This document shows, one piece after another, positions 49,044-57,900 of a stretch of DNA of 64,000 nucleotides. The stretch covers positions 298,767 through 362,766 of the forward strand of contig JACTNB010000036.1 of assembly GCA_014584345.1 (NCBI GenBank), read 5' to 3'. The position numbers were made by a program, and so were the translations under genes. The notes beneath the pieces were generated by a model. The model was not told the origin of the DNA and did no database searches. It saw only the letters and a program-made list of their open reading frames with translations. Position 1 is the stretch's first letter; each line of letters begins with the position of its first letter. Source of the stretch: Planctomycetota bacterium. Its GTDB lineage: Bacteria > Planctomycetota > Planctomycetia > Planctomycetales > Planctomycetaceae.

Positions 49044-50264
49044 ATGCAGCAGAATGCTCTTCCCGCGCTCCCCGCACCCGCTGCGGAATTATCGGCTTGG
49101 GAAGGCTATCTTCGGGCCCAGTTGTCGCGGCGGTCGCAATGCCGCGTCCGCACAACCCGGCTGGAATATTCTCCGCAAGGGCGCGAGCAGCAATTCCTGC
49201 GACGCCTGGCGGATGCGGCCCGCATCAGTTTCTCTCGCACGGCACTGGCCGGAGTGGTGCCCGGGCTCCAGAGACAGGCGCTGCAACTGATTCAATTACG
49301 CCGACAACTGATACCCGATGAAGCCGCGTCGTGGCAACAGGCGGAAGTGTTTCTGGCCGTCGGCGAGTTACATCGCGCGATTCATACCCTGCTGGAGGAA
49401 ATCGATCTCTACCTCCGGCATTATGCCCTCGTGAAACCATTGGCGGAACAATGGGTCGAGTTCGGACAACGGGCAATCGAGGGACGGCTCCACCATTCGC
49501 CGGACATGGACGACTTCCTGCGGGAATTTCAGCATCTTGCGGCCGATGGCAGTCTCTCGCCCCGGCACTGGGTGGAATTGTGCCACGCCTACGCTCAAGA
49601 AGAGAGCCATCATTCGCAACTCATGCGGCAGATCGCGCAGGCGGGGGCCTTGCAAAGTGCGTATTTGCTGGCGCGAATGCTGAGGCACGATCATTGGCTG
49701 CTGGATGTTCCCGCGCTGTTGTGCGCGGCCTGCTTCAAGGATCTGTCCTGGTTTGTGCCGCAGGCTTCCGAAAAAATGCTCGCCCGGGGGCATCATGCCG
49801 AGTGGTCCGCCGCCCTGATGTGCCAATGCCCGGAACTGGGAGTGGCAGTGCCGCGGTTGATCCGCCAGCATCATGAATGTCTGGATGGATCGGGGCTTCC
49901 GCTGGGGCTGACAGGAGTCAACCTGCGTCGAGATGCGCGGATGTTGAGTGTGGTGACGCGCTGGTCGGAATTGTACTGCCACCACAATGCCTCGGAGTCG
50001 ATCTCCAGGTTTCAGCGTCCGCTGGCGTATCAACAAGCCGTGGACGCACTGATTCCCGAATGCCTGCAGGGGCGCTGGGAAGTGGCCGGACTGACGGCCC
50101 TGCTTCAGCAACTGGAACTCCCTCAACCGGAAACGCTGCCGTCCGCTTCACCCGAACATCTGCGCCAGGCGAATACGCACTGGAAAATTCCGCGCCCCCA
50201 TTTCCTCGATAAGGCGAAAGTCGCCGTCCCCGTCCTGCGCAAACCGCGCCCATCGCAAGACTGA
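49044..50264 (+). CDS. Degenerate HD-GYP-like protein
   Basis: A 406-residue cytoplasmic protein; start uncertain (TTG at 48987 is preceded by an AAAGG-like sequence and adds 19 residues). Residues about 1-220 are helical with no recognised domain. Residues about 225-345 follow the HD-GYP C-terminal order: SAYLLARMLRHDHWLLD, then LIRQHHECLDGSGLPLGLTG where active proteins have HHE..DGSGYP, then LRRDARMLSVVTRWSELYC where they have ARI..V.D.YDAL. Gly-Leu-Pro replaces Gly-Tyr-Pro and several HD metal ligands are not evident, so c-di-GMP hydrolysis is doubtful; a sensor or scaffold role is possible. Confidence 0.65.
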   Translation: MQQNALPALPAPAAELSAWEGYLRAQLSRRSQCRVRTTRLEYSPQGREQQFLRRLADAARISFSRTALAGVVPGLQRQALQLIQLRRQLIPDEAASWQQAEVFLAVGELHRAIHTLLEEIDLYLRHYALVKPLAEQWVEFGQRAIEGRLHHSPDMDDFLREFQHLAADGSLSPRHWVELCHAYAQEESHHSQLMRQIAQAGALQSAYLLARMLRHDHWLLDVPALLCAACFKDLSWFVPQASEKMLARGHHAEWSAALMCQCPELGVAVPRLIRQHHECLDGSGLPLGLTGVNLRRDARMLSVVTRWSELYCHHNASESISRFQRPLAYQQAVDALIPECLQGRWEVAGLTALLQQLELPQPETLPSASPEHLRQANTHWKIPRPHFLDKAKVAVPVLRKPRPSQD

Positions 50265-50390
50265 TCTTCTCCCACTCCTTCCTGGAAGGGAACGCCTTTC
50301 AGGCATCATTACTCCCCCATCCGCGAGTCATGCACGAGGGAACTCGAACCCCTCTGGTGACTGCGGGCCGAAATCGTTTCGGGTTGACTC

Positions 50391-51212
50391 ATGTTGATAC
50401 CGTGGAATTCCCTGGATAACCCGTCCCTGCAGACGCAGCAACATGCCTGGGCCACCGTACTGTTTGCGTGGCCGGCAGTGGCCGTTTGCGAATGGAGTCT
50501 GTGGTGTTCCTGCTCCACGCCGGAACTGGCCCGGCAAGTTTGTTTCTGGCACCCCTTGCTGCATCAGACGGCATTGGCGCGGCCCGGTGCATTTTCGCTG
50601 CTGTTGCTGATTCTCCTGTTCCTGCAATGGAGGTTGCTGCAACACGACTGGAGCTGGCCGCGTGGTCGCGTGATTCCCCGCATGTTCCTGCAGAGTGTCT
50701 GTCTGGGATTGCTGCCCGCTTGTGTTGCCTGGCTGATCACATCGTCCGGCAGTGAGTTCCCGGTCGCTACGGAAAACGGTCTCCGGCTGGAATCCCTCTC
50801 CATTTCCGGAGGGGACAACCTGGCCATGTTCTTTCCTGCCCGGGCGCTCACGTTGATGTGCCAGTGCATCGGGGCGGGAGTGTTCGAGGAAGTCGCGTTT
50901 CGCCTGGTGTTGCTCTCGCTGCTGAGCGGAATGGCGGTGATGTGTGGCTGTTCGCGGCGGATGGGGCTGTTGCTGGCGGTTCTGGGGAGCAGCGCGGTGT
51001 TCTCCCTGGCACACGATCCCGGCATGTGCCGGGCAGGCTCGCTCATTCAGTTCGGGGAGGTCGTCTGGCAGCAGATGTTCTCGGCCAGCGGGGGCTGGCT
51101 GATCTACCGCTTCGTCGCAGGGTGTTACCTGGCCTCCATCGCATTGCATTGGGGACTTGGAGTCGCCGTCGGGACGCACATCTGCTTCAACGCCACCCTT
51201 GCCCTATTGTGA
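50391..51212 (+). CDS. CPBP family intramembrane glutamic protease-like protein
   Basis: A 273-residue membrane protein with about six hydrophobic segments. The Abi/CPBP motifs are present: E166-E167-x-x-x-R171 in GVFEEVAFRLVLLSLLSG, then VFSLAH (motif 2 His), and a C-terminal HWGLGVAVGTHICFNATL (motifs 3-4 with His and Asn). The arrangement matches Rce1-type prenyl-protein proteases and bacteriocin self-immunity proteins. Substrate unknown; it ends 177 bases before glgC. Confidence 0.82.
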   Translation: MLIPWNSLDNPSLQTQQHAWATVLFAWPAVAVCEWSLWCSCSTPELARQVCFWHPLLHQTALARPGAFSLLLLILLFLQWRLLQHDWSWPRGRVIPRMFLQSVCLGLLPACVAWLITSSGSEFPVATENGLRLESLSISGGDNLAMFFPARALTLMCQCIGAGVFEEVAFRLVLLSLLSGMAVMCGCSRRMGLLLAVLGSSAVFSLAHDPGMCRAGSLIQFGEVVWQQMFSASGGWLIYRFVAGCYLASIALHWGLGVAVGTHICFNATLALL

Positions 51213-51389
51213 ACGAGCAGCCCCCGGCAAGTGCCTGGCGCGGCCGGTCGCTTCCGGAGGAATATCCAGGCTTCCCGTTCCTGGTGAGGGAATTCGCGCA
51301 AGGTTCGTTGGTGGGAACGCATCAAAGAGAATACACTTATTCGAATCTGGTCCTGCCGGGGCGGGACGTTTAATTGCAGGAGTGGCACC

Positions 51390-52625
51390 ATGAGGCGAGA
51401 CGTGGCCTTGATATTGGCTGGCGGCAAGGGGACGCGGTTGGAGCCGCTCACCCGGGATCGTGCCAAGCCCGCGGTCCCCTTTGGCGGGTCCTATCGGATT
51501 ATCGATTTCACGCTTTCGAACTGTCTCAATAGCGGGTTGAGACGGATATTGGTGCTCACGCAGTACAAGGCGGCGAGTCTCGATCGCCACATCAACCAGG
51601 CCTGGCGCTTCCTCTGCAGGGAACTGAATGAATACGTCGATATTCTGTCCCCGCAGCAGCGGCTGGATGAACAATGGTATCAGGGGACGGCCGATGCCGT
51701 TTACCAGAATATCTATACGATCGAAAAAACCGAGGCGGATAACATTCTGATCCTCTCGGGCGATCACATCTACAAAATGGATTACTCCCAGTTGCTGGAA
51801 GAGCACAAGGCCTCCAAGGCGGCCGTGACCATCGGCTGCCTCCCCGTCACCTTGCAGGAAGGTCGGGACTTCGGCGTGATGGGTGTGGACGACCAGGGAC
51901 GGGTGATCGAATTTCACGAGAAACCCGCGCAGCCCAATCCCTTGCCGGGCGATCCCGAACATTGCCTGGCTTCCATGGGGATTTATGTCTTCAAGGCGGA
52001 GGTGCTCTACGAGGAACTTTGCAGGGACGCCACGATTCGGGGCAGTTCCCACGATTTCGGGAAGGACCTGATCCCCCGGCTGATTCAGGAATATCTGGTG
52101 CGCGCCTATCCATTTCAGGACAAGAACACGGGAAAAAAAGCCTACTGGCGCGATGTCGGTACGCTGGAGGCCTACTACGAGGCGAACATGGACCTGATCG
52201 CCGTTGATCCCCAGTTGAATCTGTACGACCAGACCTGGCCCATTCGCAGCTATCAGCCGTTGCTCCCCCCTCCCAAATTTGTGTTCGCCCAGGAAAAACT
52301 CGACAACCCCCGCGTGGGCTGCGCCCTGGACAGCGTTGTATGTGCCGGCTCGATCCTTTCGGGAGGCAAGGCCTTGCGTTCGATTCTCGGCTCGAATGTT
52401 CGCATTAACAGTTGGGCCAGCGTCGAAGATTCCATCCTGTTCGATAACGTGACGGTGGGCCGACGATCGAAAATCCGACGAGCGATTATCGACAAAGGCG
52501 TGACCATCCCCGCCGGGATGACGATCGGCTATAACCTGGAACAGGATCGCCAGCGGGGCTTCACAGTGACGGAATCCGGCATCGTCGTCATCGGCAAGCT
52601 GGGCGCGCTCGACGAAGCCATGTAG
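51390..52625 (+). CDS. glgC: Glucose-1-phosphate adenylyltransferase
   Basis: A 411-residue enzyme producing ADP-glucose for glycogen synthesis; AGGAG 8 bases before the ATG supports the start. N-terminal LILAGGKGTRLEPLTRDRAKPAVPFGG-type pyrophosphorylase motif (about 8-34), YRIIDFTLSNCLNSGLRRI, and the substrate motifs GTADAVYQN and ILSGDHIYKMDY. A C-terminal left-handed beta-helix includes KSKIRRAII-like repeats (GRRSKIRRAIIDKGVTIPAG) and GYNLEQDRQRGF. Usual allosteric control is by fructose-1,6-bisphosphate; not tested here. No glgA or glgB is adjacent. Confidence 0.95.
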   Translation: MRRDVALILAGGKGTRLEPLTRDRAKPAVPFGGSYRIIDFTLSNCLNSGLRRILVLTQYKAASLDRHINQAWRFLCRELNEYVDILSPQQRLDEQWYQGTADAVYQNIYTIEKTEADNILILSGDHIYKMDYSQLLEEHKASKAAVTIGCLPVTLQEGRDFGVMGVDDQGRVIEFHEKPAQPNPLPGDPEHCLASMGIYVFKAEVLYEELCRDATIRGSSHDFGKDLIPRLIQEYLVRAYPFQDKNTGKKAYWRDVGTLEAYYEANMDLIAVDPQLNLYDQTWPIRSYQPLLPPPKFVFAQEKLDNPRVGCALDSVVCAGSILSGGKALRSILGSNVRINSWASVEDSILFDNVTVGRRSKIRRAIIDKGVTIPAGMTIGYNLEQDRQRGFTVTESGIVVIGKLGALDEAM

Positions 52626-52981
52626 GACGCCCCTTTTCCGGAAGCGGCGGCCACGCGACGCAATCCCGGCGCCACCAATAGCTTATTCAACCGGGGCGGA
52701 ATCAATAGCGTAGTCGCGTACACGCCCGCTGACGGAACGGATGTCCCGGTCGAGTTCCCACGTGGCCCGGAAAAGGGCCCCATTCCGCATGCGGCACGCT
52801 TTGCCCGCGCGATCTCTCCGCCCCGAAGCGGAGTAGCGGTTTCCCCGGGAATATTCCCGTAGCCATGATTGGCGAGGGTGGCTATACTCGCGGCGAAAAT
52901 TCACTGGGGGTGGGGAAAGACCGAGTTTTCGGCGGTCTCGTGCCCAGTTCATTCAGGTCGCAAATCCAGGGAGGAAATTGC
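52626..52981. promoter_or_regulatory. Upstream region of the secreted helical protein, with a perfect 14-bp palindrome
   Basis: CGGGAATATTCCCG at 52846-52859 is a perfect palindrome about 122 bases before the start at 52982, and could be an operator. CTCCGC/GCGGAG (52816-52833) forms a small hairpin just before it. No other feature is seen in this 356-base gap. Confidence 0.35.
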
Positions 52982-54583
52982 ATGTCTGTCGGAGCAGGAG
53001 TTGTCCGTTTTACGATGCTGGCCATGCTGGCGCTGACCATCTCGTTCTCGAATTCGGCGTTCGCCCAAAGTGACGCGAATCGGCGCCAGCAAATGTTTGA
53101 ACAACTATTGGACGCCCTCATTCAAAGCCAGATGAGTACGCCGAACCCCCGGCAGGAGTTGCAGGCCGCTCCCGTTGCCTTGGAGCGGGTCTCCACGCAA
53201 TTGCGGGAAGTGCGACAGGTCTCCCGAGCCTTGTCCGACGAACTGTCGCGACTGTTTGAAATTTTGAACCAGGATATGCGGCTCAAGCCGAATCTGTCCG
53301 AGCATTTCAACTCCACACTGCAGGTCAACGCGCATGCGTCCATTCTGGCTCAACGGAGTGAACGGGTGCAGGATCTGAACGAAGTCGAGCAGGAATTTTC
53401 CGATCTGGATCGGGAATGGCGGCAACTGGCGTATCAGTTGAACACCAACGCCTCCCTGTTGTCTCAAAACGCGCTCACCAGCATTCGCAACATCAACACG
53501 CACATCCAGCGGTTGAGCACGCTGTTCGGCGTCAATGCCCAGATCGACAGCCAGAAGTTTCAACGCCTGGCGGAGGCCCTGGAACTGGGGCTCCGAAATC
53601 TCATGGATGATATTTCCATGGAACTGGGCTGGACCAGCGAAACGCGCCAGTTGCTGGTGATGGGCCGCATGGTGGAACAGCAGACGCGTTACATTGCCTA
53701 CAACACGGAACTGCATCGCGATCGCGAACGCTGCCTGGCGGAATACAACAAGTTTCAGCAGTTGTGGGGCCCGTTTTCCTCCCAATTGTGGCCGCTGAAA
53801 AATCGCTACATCGAACGGAACCTGCAACGGATCGAACAGATCGACCGCGAAATGCAGGAAACCCTGCTGATCCCGATCAAGGTGGACCATCGCCAACTGG
53901 CCCGGCTCGCCGAAGTGCTGCAAAATGACACCAACACCCTGTTCCAACAGACGACCCTGGCGGAACTGGTCAAGCTGAAGAGCCCCGAAGGCGTGTTGAA
54001 ATCGTCGAAGGACCTGCAGAACGCCACGCTGCGGCTGATCGATTCCGCGAAACGCAATCGCGAAATCGTGCAACTGCAAACGGATTTTCGCATGGTCGAT
54101 CATCAGTGGAAATTGCTGGTGGAAGGTTTCGAGGGCTGCGAATCCCCCGAGATTCTGCGACTGCTGAAAAGTACCGAGCACACCGTGGCTTCGCTCAAGA
54201 CAGGGGTGCAGATTCGCAACAGCTTCGATCGCGTCAAGGCGCTGCAGTTGATTGCTGCCCTGGAAAACTTTGGCAAGCACCTGCAGGAGGATTTTTCCTC
54301 ATACGTGGTACAGGGTGGCCGCTATGATCGTGGCTTCACCTTCCAGGGCTTGCACACCTGCCACCAGTTCACCACGTTTTCGAACAACATTCACCAGAGC
54401 CTCGCCGATGGGGCCGATCCCGCGGATCTCCGGGAACGCGTGGACATTCTGGCTCGGGGCTGGAACTACCTGAATGCCGAGTTCCTGATGAAGCTGCAAG
54501 GAGCGGAACGTGTGCAACTCAGCCGACTGGCTGCCGAAATCACCCCCAACATCGTGCAATTGCAGACGATGTTCGAATTCTAA
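52982..54583 (+). CDS. Secreted alpha-helical protein, unknown
   Basis: A 533-residue exported protein; GGAGG 7 bases before the ATG fixes the start. The signal peptide (FTMLAMLALTISFSNSAFAQ) would be cut after about residue 28. The mature part is almost wholly helical and rich in Gln, Leu, Arg and Asn, with heptad-like stretches (for example QRLAEALELGLRNLMDDISM and RQLARLAEVLQNDTNTLFQ). I recognise no domain. It is monocistronic, ending 42 bases before a strong terminator, and is probably a periplasmic coiled-coil or filament-like structural protein. Confidence 0.72.
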   Translation: MSVGAGVVRFTMLAMLALTISFSNSAFAQSDANRRQQMFEQLLDALIQSQMSTPNPRQELQAAPVALERVSTQLREVRQVSRALSDELSRLFEILNQDMRLKPNLSEHFNSTLQVNAHASILAQRSERVQDLNEVEQEFSDLDREWRQLAYQLNTNASLLSQNALTSIRNINTHIQRLSTLFGVNAQIDSQKFQRLAEALELGLRNLMDDISMELGWTSETRQLLVMGRMVEQQTRYIAYNTELHRDRERCLAEYNKFQQLWGPFSSQLWPLKNRYIERNLQRIEQIDREMQETLLIPIKVDHRQLARLAEVLQNDTNTLFQQTTLAELVKLKSPEGVLKSSKDLQNATLRLIDSAKRNREIVQLQTDFRMVDHQWKLLVEGFEGCESPEILRLLKSTEHTVASLKTGVQIRNSFDRVKALQLIAALENFGKHLQEDFSSYVVQGGRYDRGFTFQGLHTCHQFTTFSNNIHQSLADGADPADLRERVDILARGWNYLNAEFLMKLQGAERVQLSRLAAEITPNIVQLQTMFEF

Positions 54584-54625
54584 CTGCGCCCGCGCGGCTG
54601 CCCGTGCATAGGCGAGATTCACCGA

Positions 54626-54665
54626 CACGGCCCGGAAGCAATTTTCCGGGCCGTGTTTCCGTTTG
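54626..54665 (+). terminator. Rho-independent terminator
   Basis: CACGGCCCGGAA (54626-54637) and TTCCGGGCCGTG (54644-54655) form a perfect 12-bp stem with a 6-base loop, followed by TTTCCGTTT. Confidence 0.85.
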
Positions 54666-54903
54666 GATCGCTTGGCCTGCTCGCAATCAGTCGAGCAGGG
54701 TAGGCTCGACCGGAGTTTCCGAAGCCCCGCCGCATGCCGCGAAGTTCCTGCCTGCCCGGCTCGTTGACTGGTCAAGCAGGGAGAGATGCTACACAATGGC
54801 CTTGGCGCACCGATGACGGTGGCGTCCCTGGATCCGCGCGAAAGGCCGAGTGTGTTTCGCGCGTGCGTTTGGCCGTAACCGAGATTCCGCGAAGGCAATC
54901 CTC

Positions 54904-57900
54904 ATGCCCCGTAAAGAGAACCGCCGCGTTCCCGTTGTACTGAACCCCTGCAGCCTGCTGTGGTGTCTGTTGATACTGGTGACACTACCGGCCACCGGGT
55001 GGGCGCTCCCTCTCGAGGAGGATCCCGAGCAAAGCGATTACCCCCCAGGCCTGCTGGCCACGTATCGCGTGGGCGAAGCCGAAATCCAGCGGATCGATGC
55101 GGATATCGCTTTCGACTGGGGTGCCCAAATCCCGGATAGCCGACTGCCCGCTGGATCCTTTACCGTCGACTGGTCCGGATATTTTTTGATGAAGGCACCG
55201 GGTACGTATCGGTTTCACGCCTATGTCACGGGCGATATCGAGGTCCTGCTCGACGACCAGGTGGTGTTGCAGGGGAGTGCGGCCAAGCCCGTCTGGATAT
55301 CCGGCCCGGAACGGGAATTTTCCTTCGGCGAACTTCCGCTGGAAGTGCGCTATCGCAAGACTGGCGAGCAAGCGGTGGTGAAGTTGTGCTGGTCCAATCC
55401 GCAGTTCGCCCTGGAACCGATCTCAACGCATCTGCTGTTTCGCGAGGAAGGTCAACCCGAGTTGGCACAAATCGAACAGGGACGTATCGAGTACCGTGCC
55501 TGGCGTTGTGGTCACTGCCACGACAACCCGGCGGATTACCCAGCCTTGCCCGCTCCTGCGTTGAGTCGAACGGCGGGAAATCTCTCTGCGGACTGGATCG
55601 TGAACAAGCTGACTGGCCCGGCGGATTCCCGAGTCCGCATGCCCGAATTTGCCCTGAACGAGCAACAGGCCCGCGATATCGCCGACTTTCTGGAAGCGGT
55701 CTCGCTCCCCTCGCCCAAACTCGCTTCCTGGAAGCCCGGGAAGCCGGACGATGATCGGCAAGCCGGCGAACTGCTGGTGCGGACAACCGGGTGCCTGGCT
55801 TGTCATGTCATCGACGAACTGGGCGAGACGGGCCTGTTCGGCGGAGGACCGCTCACGGGTATTGGAGAGAAACGCTCCGTTGAATGGCTGGCACACTGGC
55901 TGAAAAATCCGGCCGCGCTCAATACGACACATCGCATGCCCGTCTTCGCGCTGAGCGAAAAGGAGCAACGGCAAATGGCGTTTTATCTGGCGGGACTGAA
56001 GGCTGCTTCCGTCCGGTCTGCCGCCCCGGGAAGCAATTCCAGCCAGGGGGATCGGACATCCGTGGACCGCGGGAAGGAACTGGTAACACGCCTCGGGTGC
56101 GCCGCCTGCCATGAGATACCCAGCATCACGGCCCCGCCCGTCGTGCCGGTCACGGGAAAACCGCTGGAGGCGAGTTGCCTGGGGTCGGTGCCCCGTACCT
56201 CGTCCGCTGGGCAACCTCGCTTTCCCCACGCCGATCGCGATGCCCTCCAGGCCTGGCTGACGGAGCGGCGGCAATCGGCCTCTCCGGAGAGCCAGGCAGG
56301 TTCCGACTTCCAGCGGGGGAGCGACCTGCTGATGGAAAAGAATTGCCTGGCCTGCCATCCGCGCGATCGAAATCCGGGGAGTGTGTCGCTGGCAGGGCGG
56401 ATTGTGCAACACGATCCACGACTCTCCGGGCAAAGCCAGGCCCTGATCCCGCCTCATCTGACGGCAGTGGGGGATCGCCTGCGGGACGAAGCCCTCCCCA
56501 AGGCGTTGGCGGGGGAACAACCCCGTCGGCTCGGCTGGCTTGCAGTCCGCATGCCTCGCTTCCAGCATACGGATGTGGAGTTACGGCAGTTGACCCGCCA
56601 TTTGATCGGACACGATCGCATGCCTGGCCCGTTGCCCGATGTCCGGTTGCAACTGGCGGAGAGCACGTTAAGCAAATCCGAGGCGTTGCTGCTGGGCCGG
56701 GAACTGACCGGCGGGCGCGCCTTCAACTGCATTGCCTGCCACAAAATGGGGGACTACGAACCGCGCAACACGGCGGTCGGGACGCGCGGATCCGACCTGC
56801 TGGGAATGGCGGGGCGACTCCGGCCCGAGTATTTCCTGCGCTGGACCATGTCTCCCATTCGCGTGGTGCCGGGCATGGAAATGCCCAGTTTCAATCAACC
56901 CCGTCCGGGCTTTGCGGAAACCTCACTCGACCAGCAACTGGCAACGCTCTGGCGGGCCTTAAACGACCCCACCTTCACCGCCCCCTCCAACCCCACCGTG
57001 GTGGAGCAGTATTTCGTGGTGGCGCCCGGGGAGTCTCCCCGGGTTGTCCGGGATGTTTTCGAACTCAAGGAAGCGGGACGGGCGGACCGGACGTTTTTGC
57101 CGCGACCGCTGGCCGTCGGGTTGAACAATGGCCACTCCCTGTTGTTCGATCTCGACCAGTTCGCTCTGCGGGGCTGGACCTACGGCGATTTTGCCTTTCA
57201 GCAAACCGAGGGGAAATCGTGGTACTGGTATCTCGCAGGGGCCGCGTTACTGAATGGCTGGGAACAGCCCAGCGATTTCCTGTTTTACCTCGACGGCTCG
57301 CCTCTTCCCGCGGTTTCCAATCTTTCGCGCCGCGGGCGCCTGCTCGACTACCAGGCCAGCGCTGAGTCGCTACAGTGGACCTATCGGCTGGATTTGGATT
57401 TGCCGTCCGGGAAGCATGCCGTCCGTGTTTCGGAAACGTGGAGTCCCCTGAACGACTTGCCGGGGCAACGCAACGGCTGGCGCCGCGCGATGCTCGTGGA
57501 GAATCTGCCCGGCGAAACCCGACTCTCGTTGACGCATCGGGTCCGGCAGACGCTGCTGGGCGAACCGAGTCTGCGCGTGGGGACGCAAGAACATTTCCTG
57601 CAGGCGGACAAGCAACTCGAACTTCCTTTTTCCGTACAGAACCGGACCGCGCGGTTGACGGTCGACTACACGGTTCGCTTGCCGGAACGTTCGACGCAAC
57701 CCTTTCCGCCCAAGCCGGAAATTCCCGATCGTCCCGTCGAGCTGACAGGAACGCCCGGGTTCCAGGCGCGACGCCTCCCGCTCAGTTCGAATATCATGCC
57801 GACCTCTATCGCCTGGAGCCAGGAAGGGACCTTGTTGTTTACCTCGCTGAAGGGGGATGTCTTCGCGGTGGACGGGGACGACGGACAAGGCCTGCCGTAT

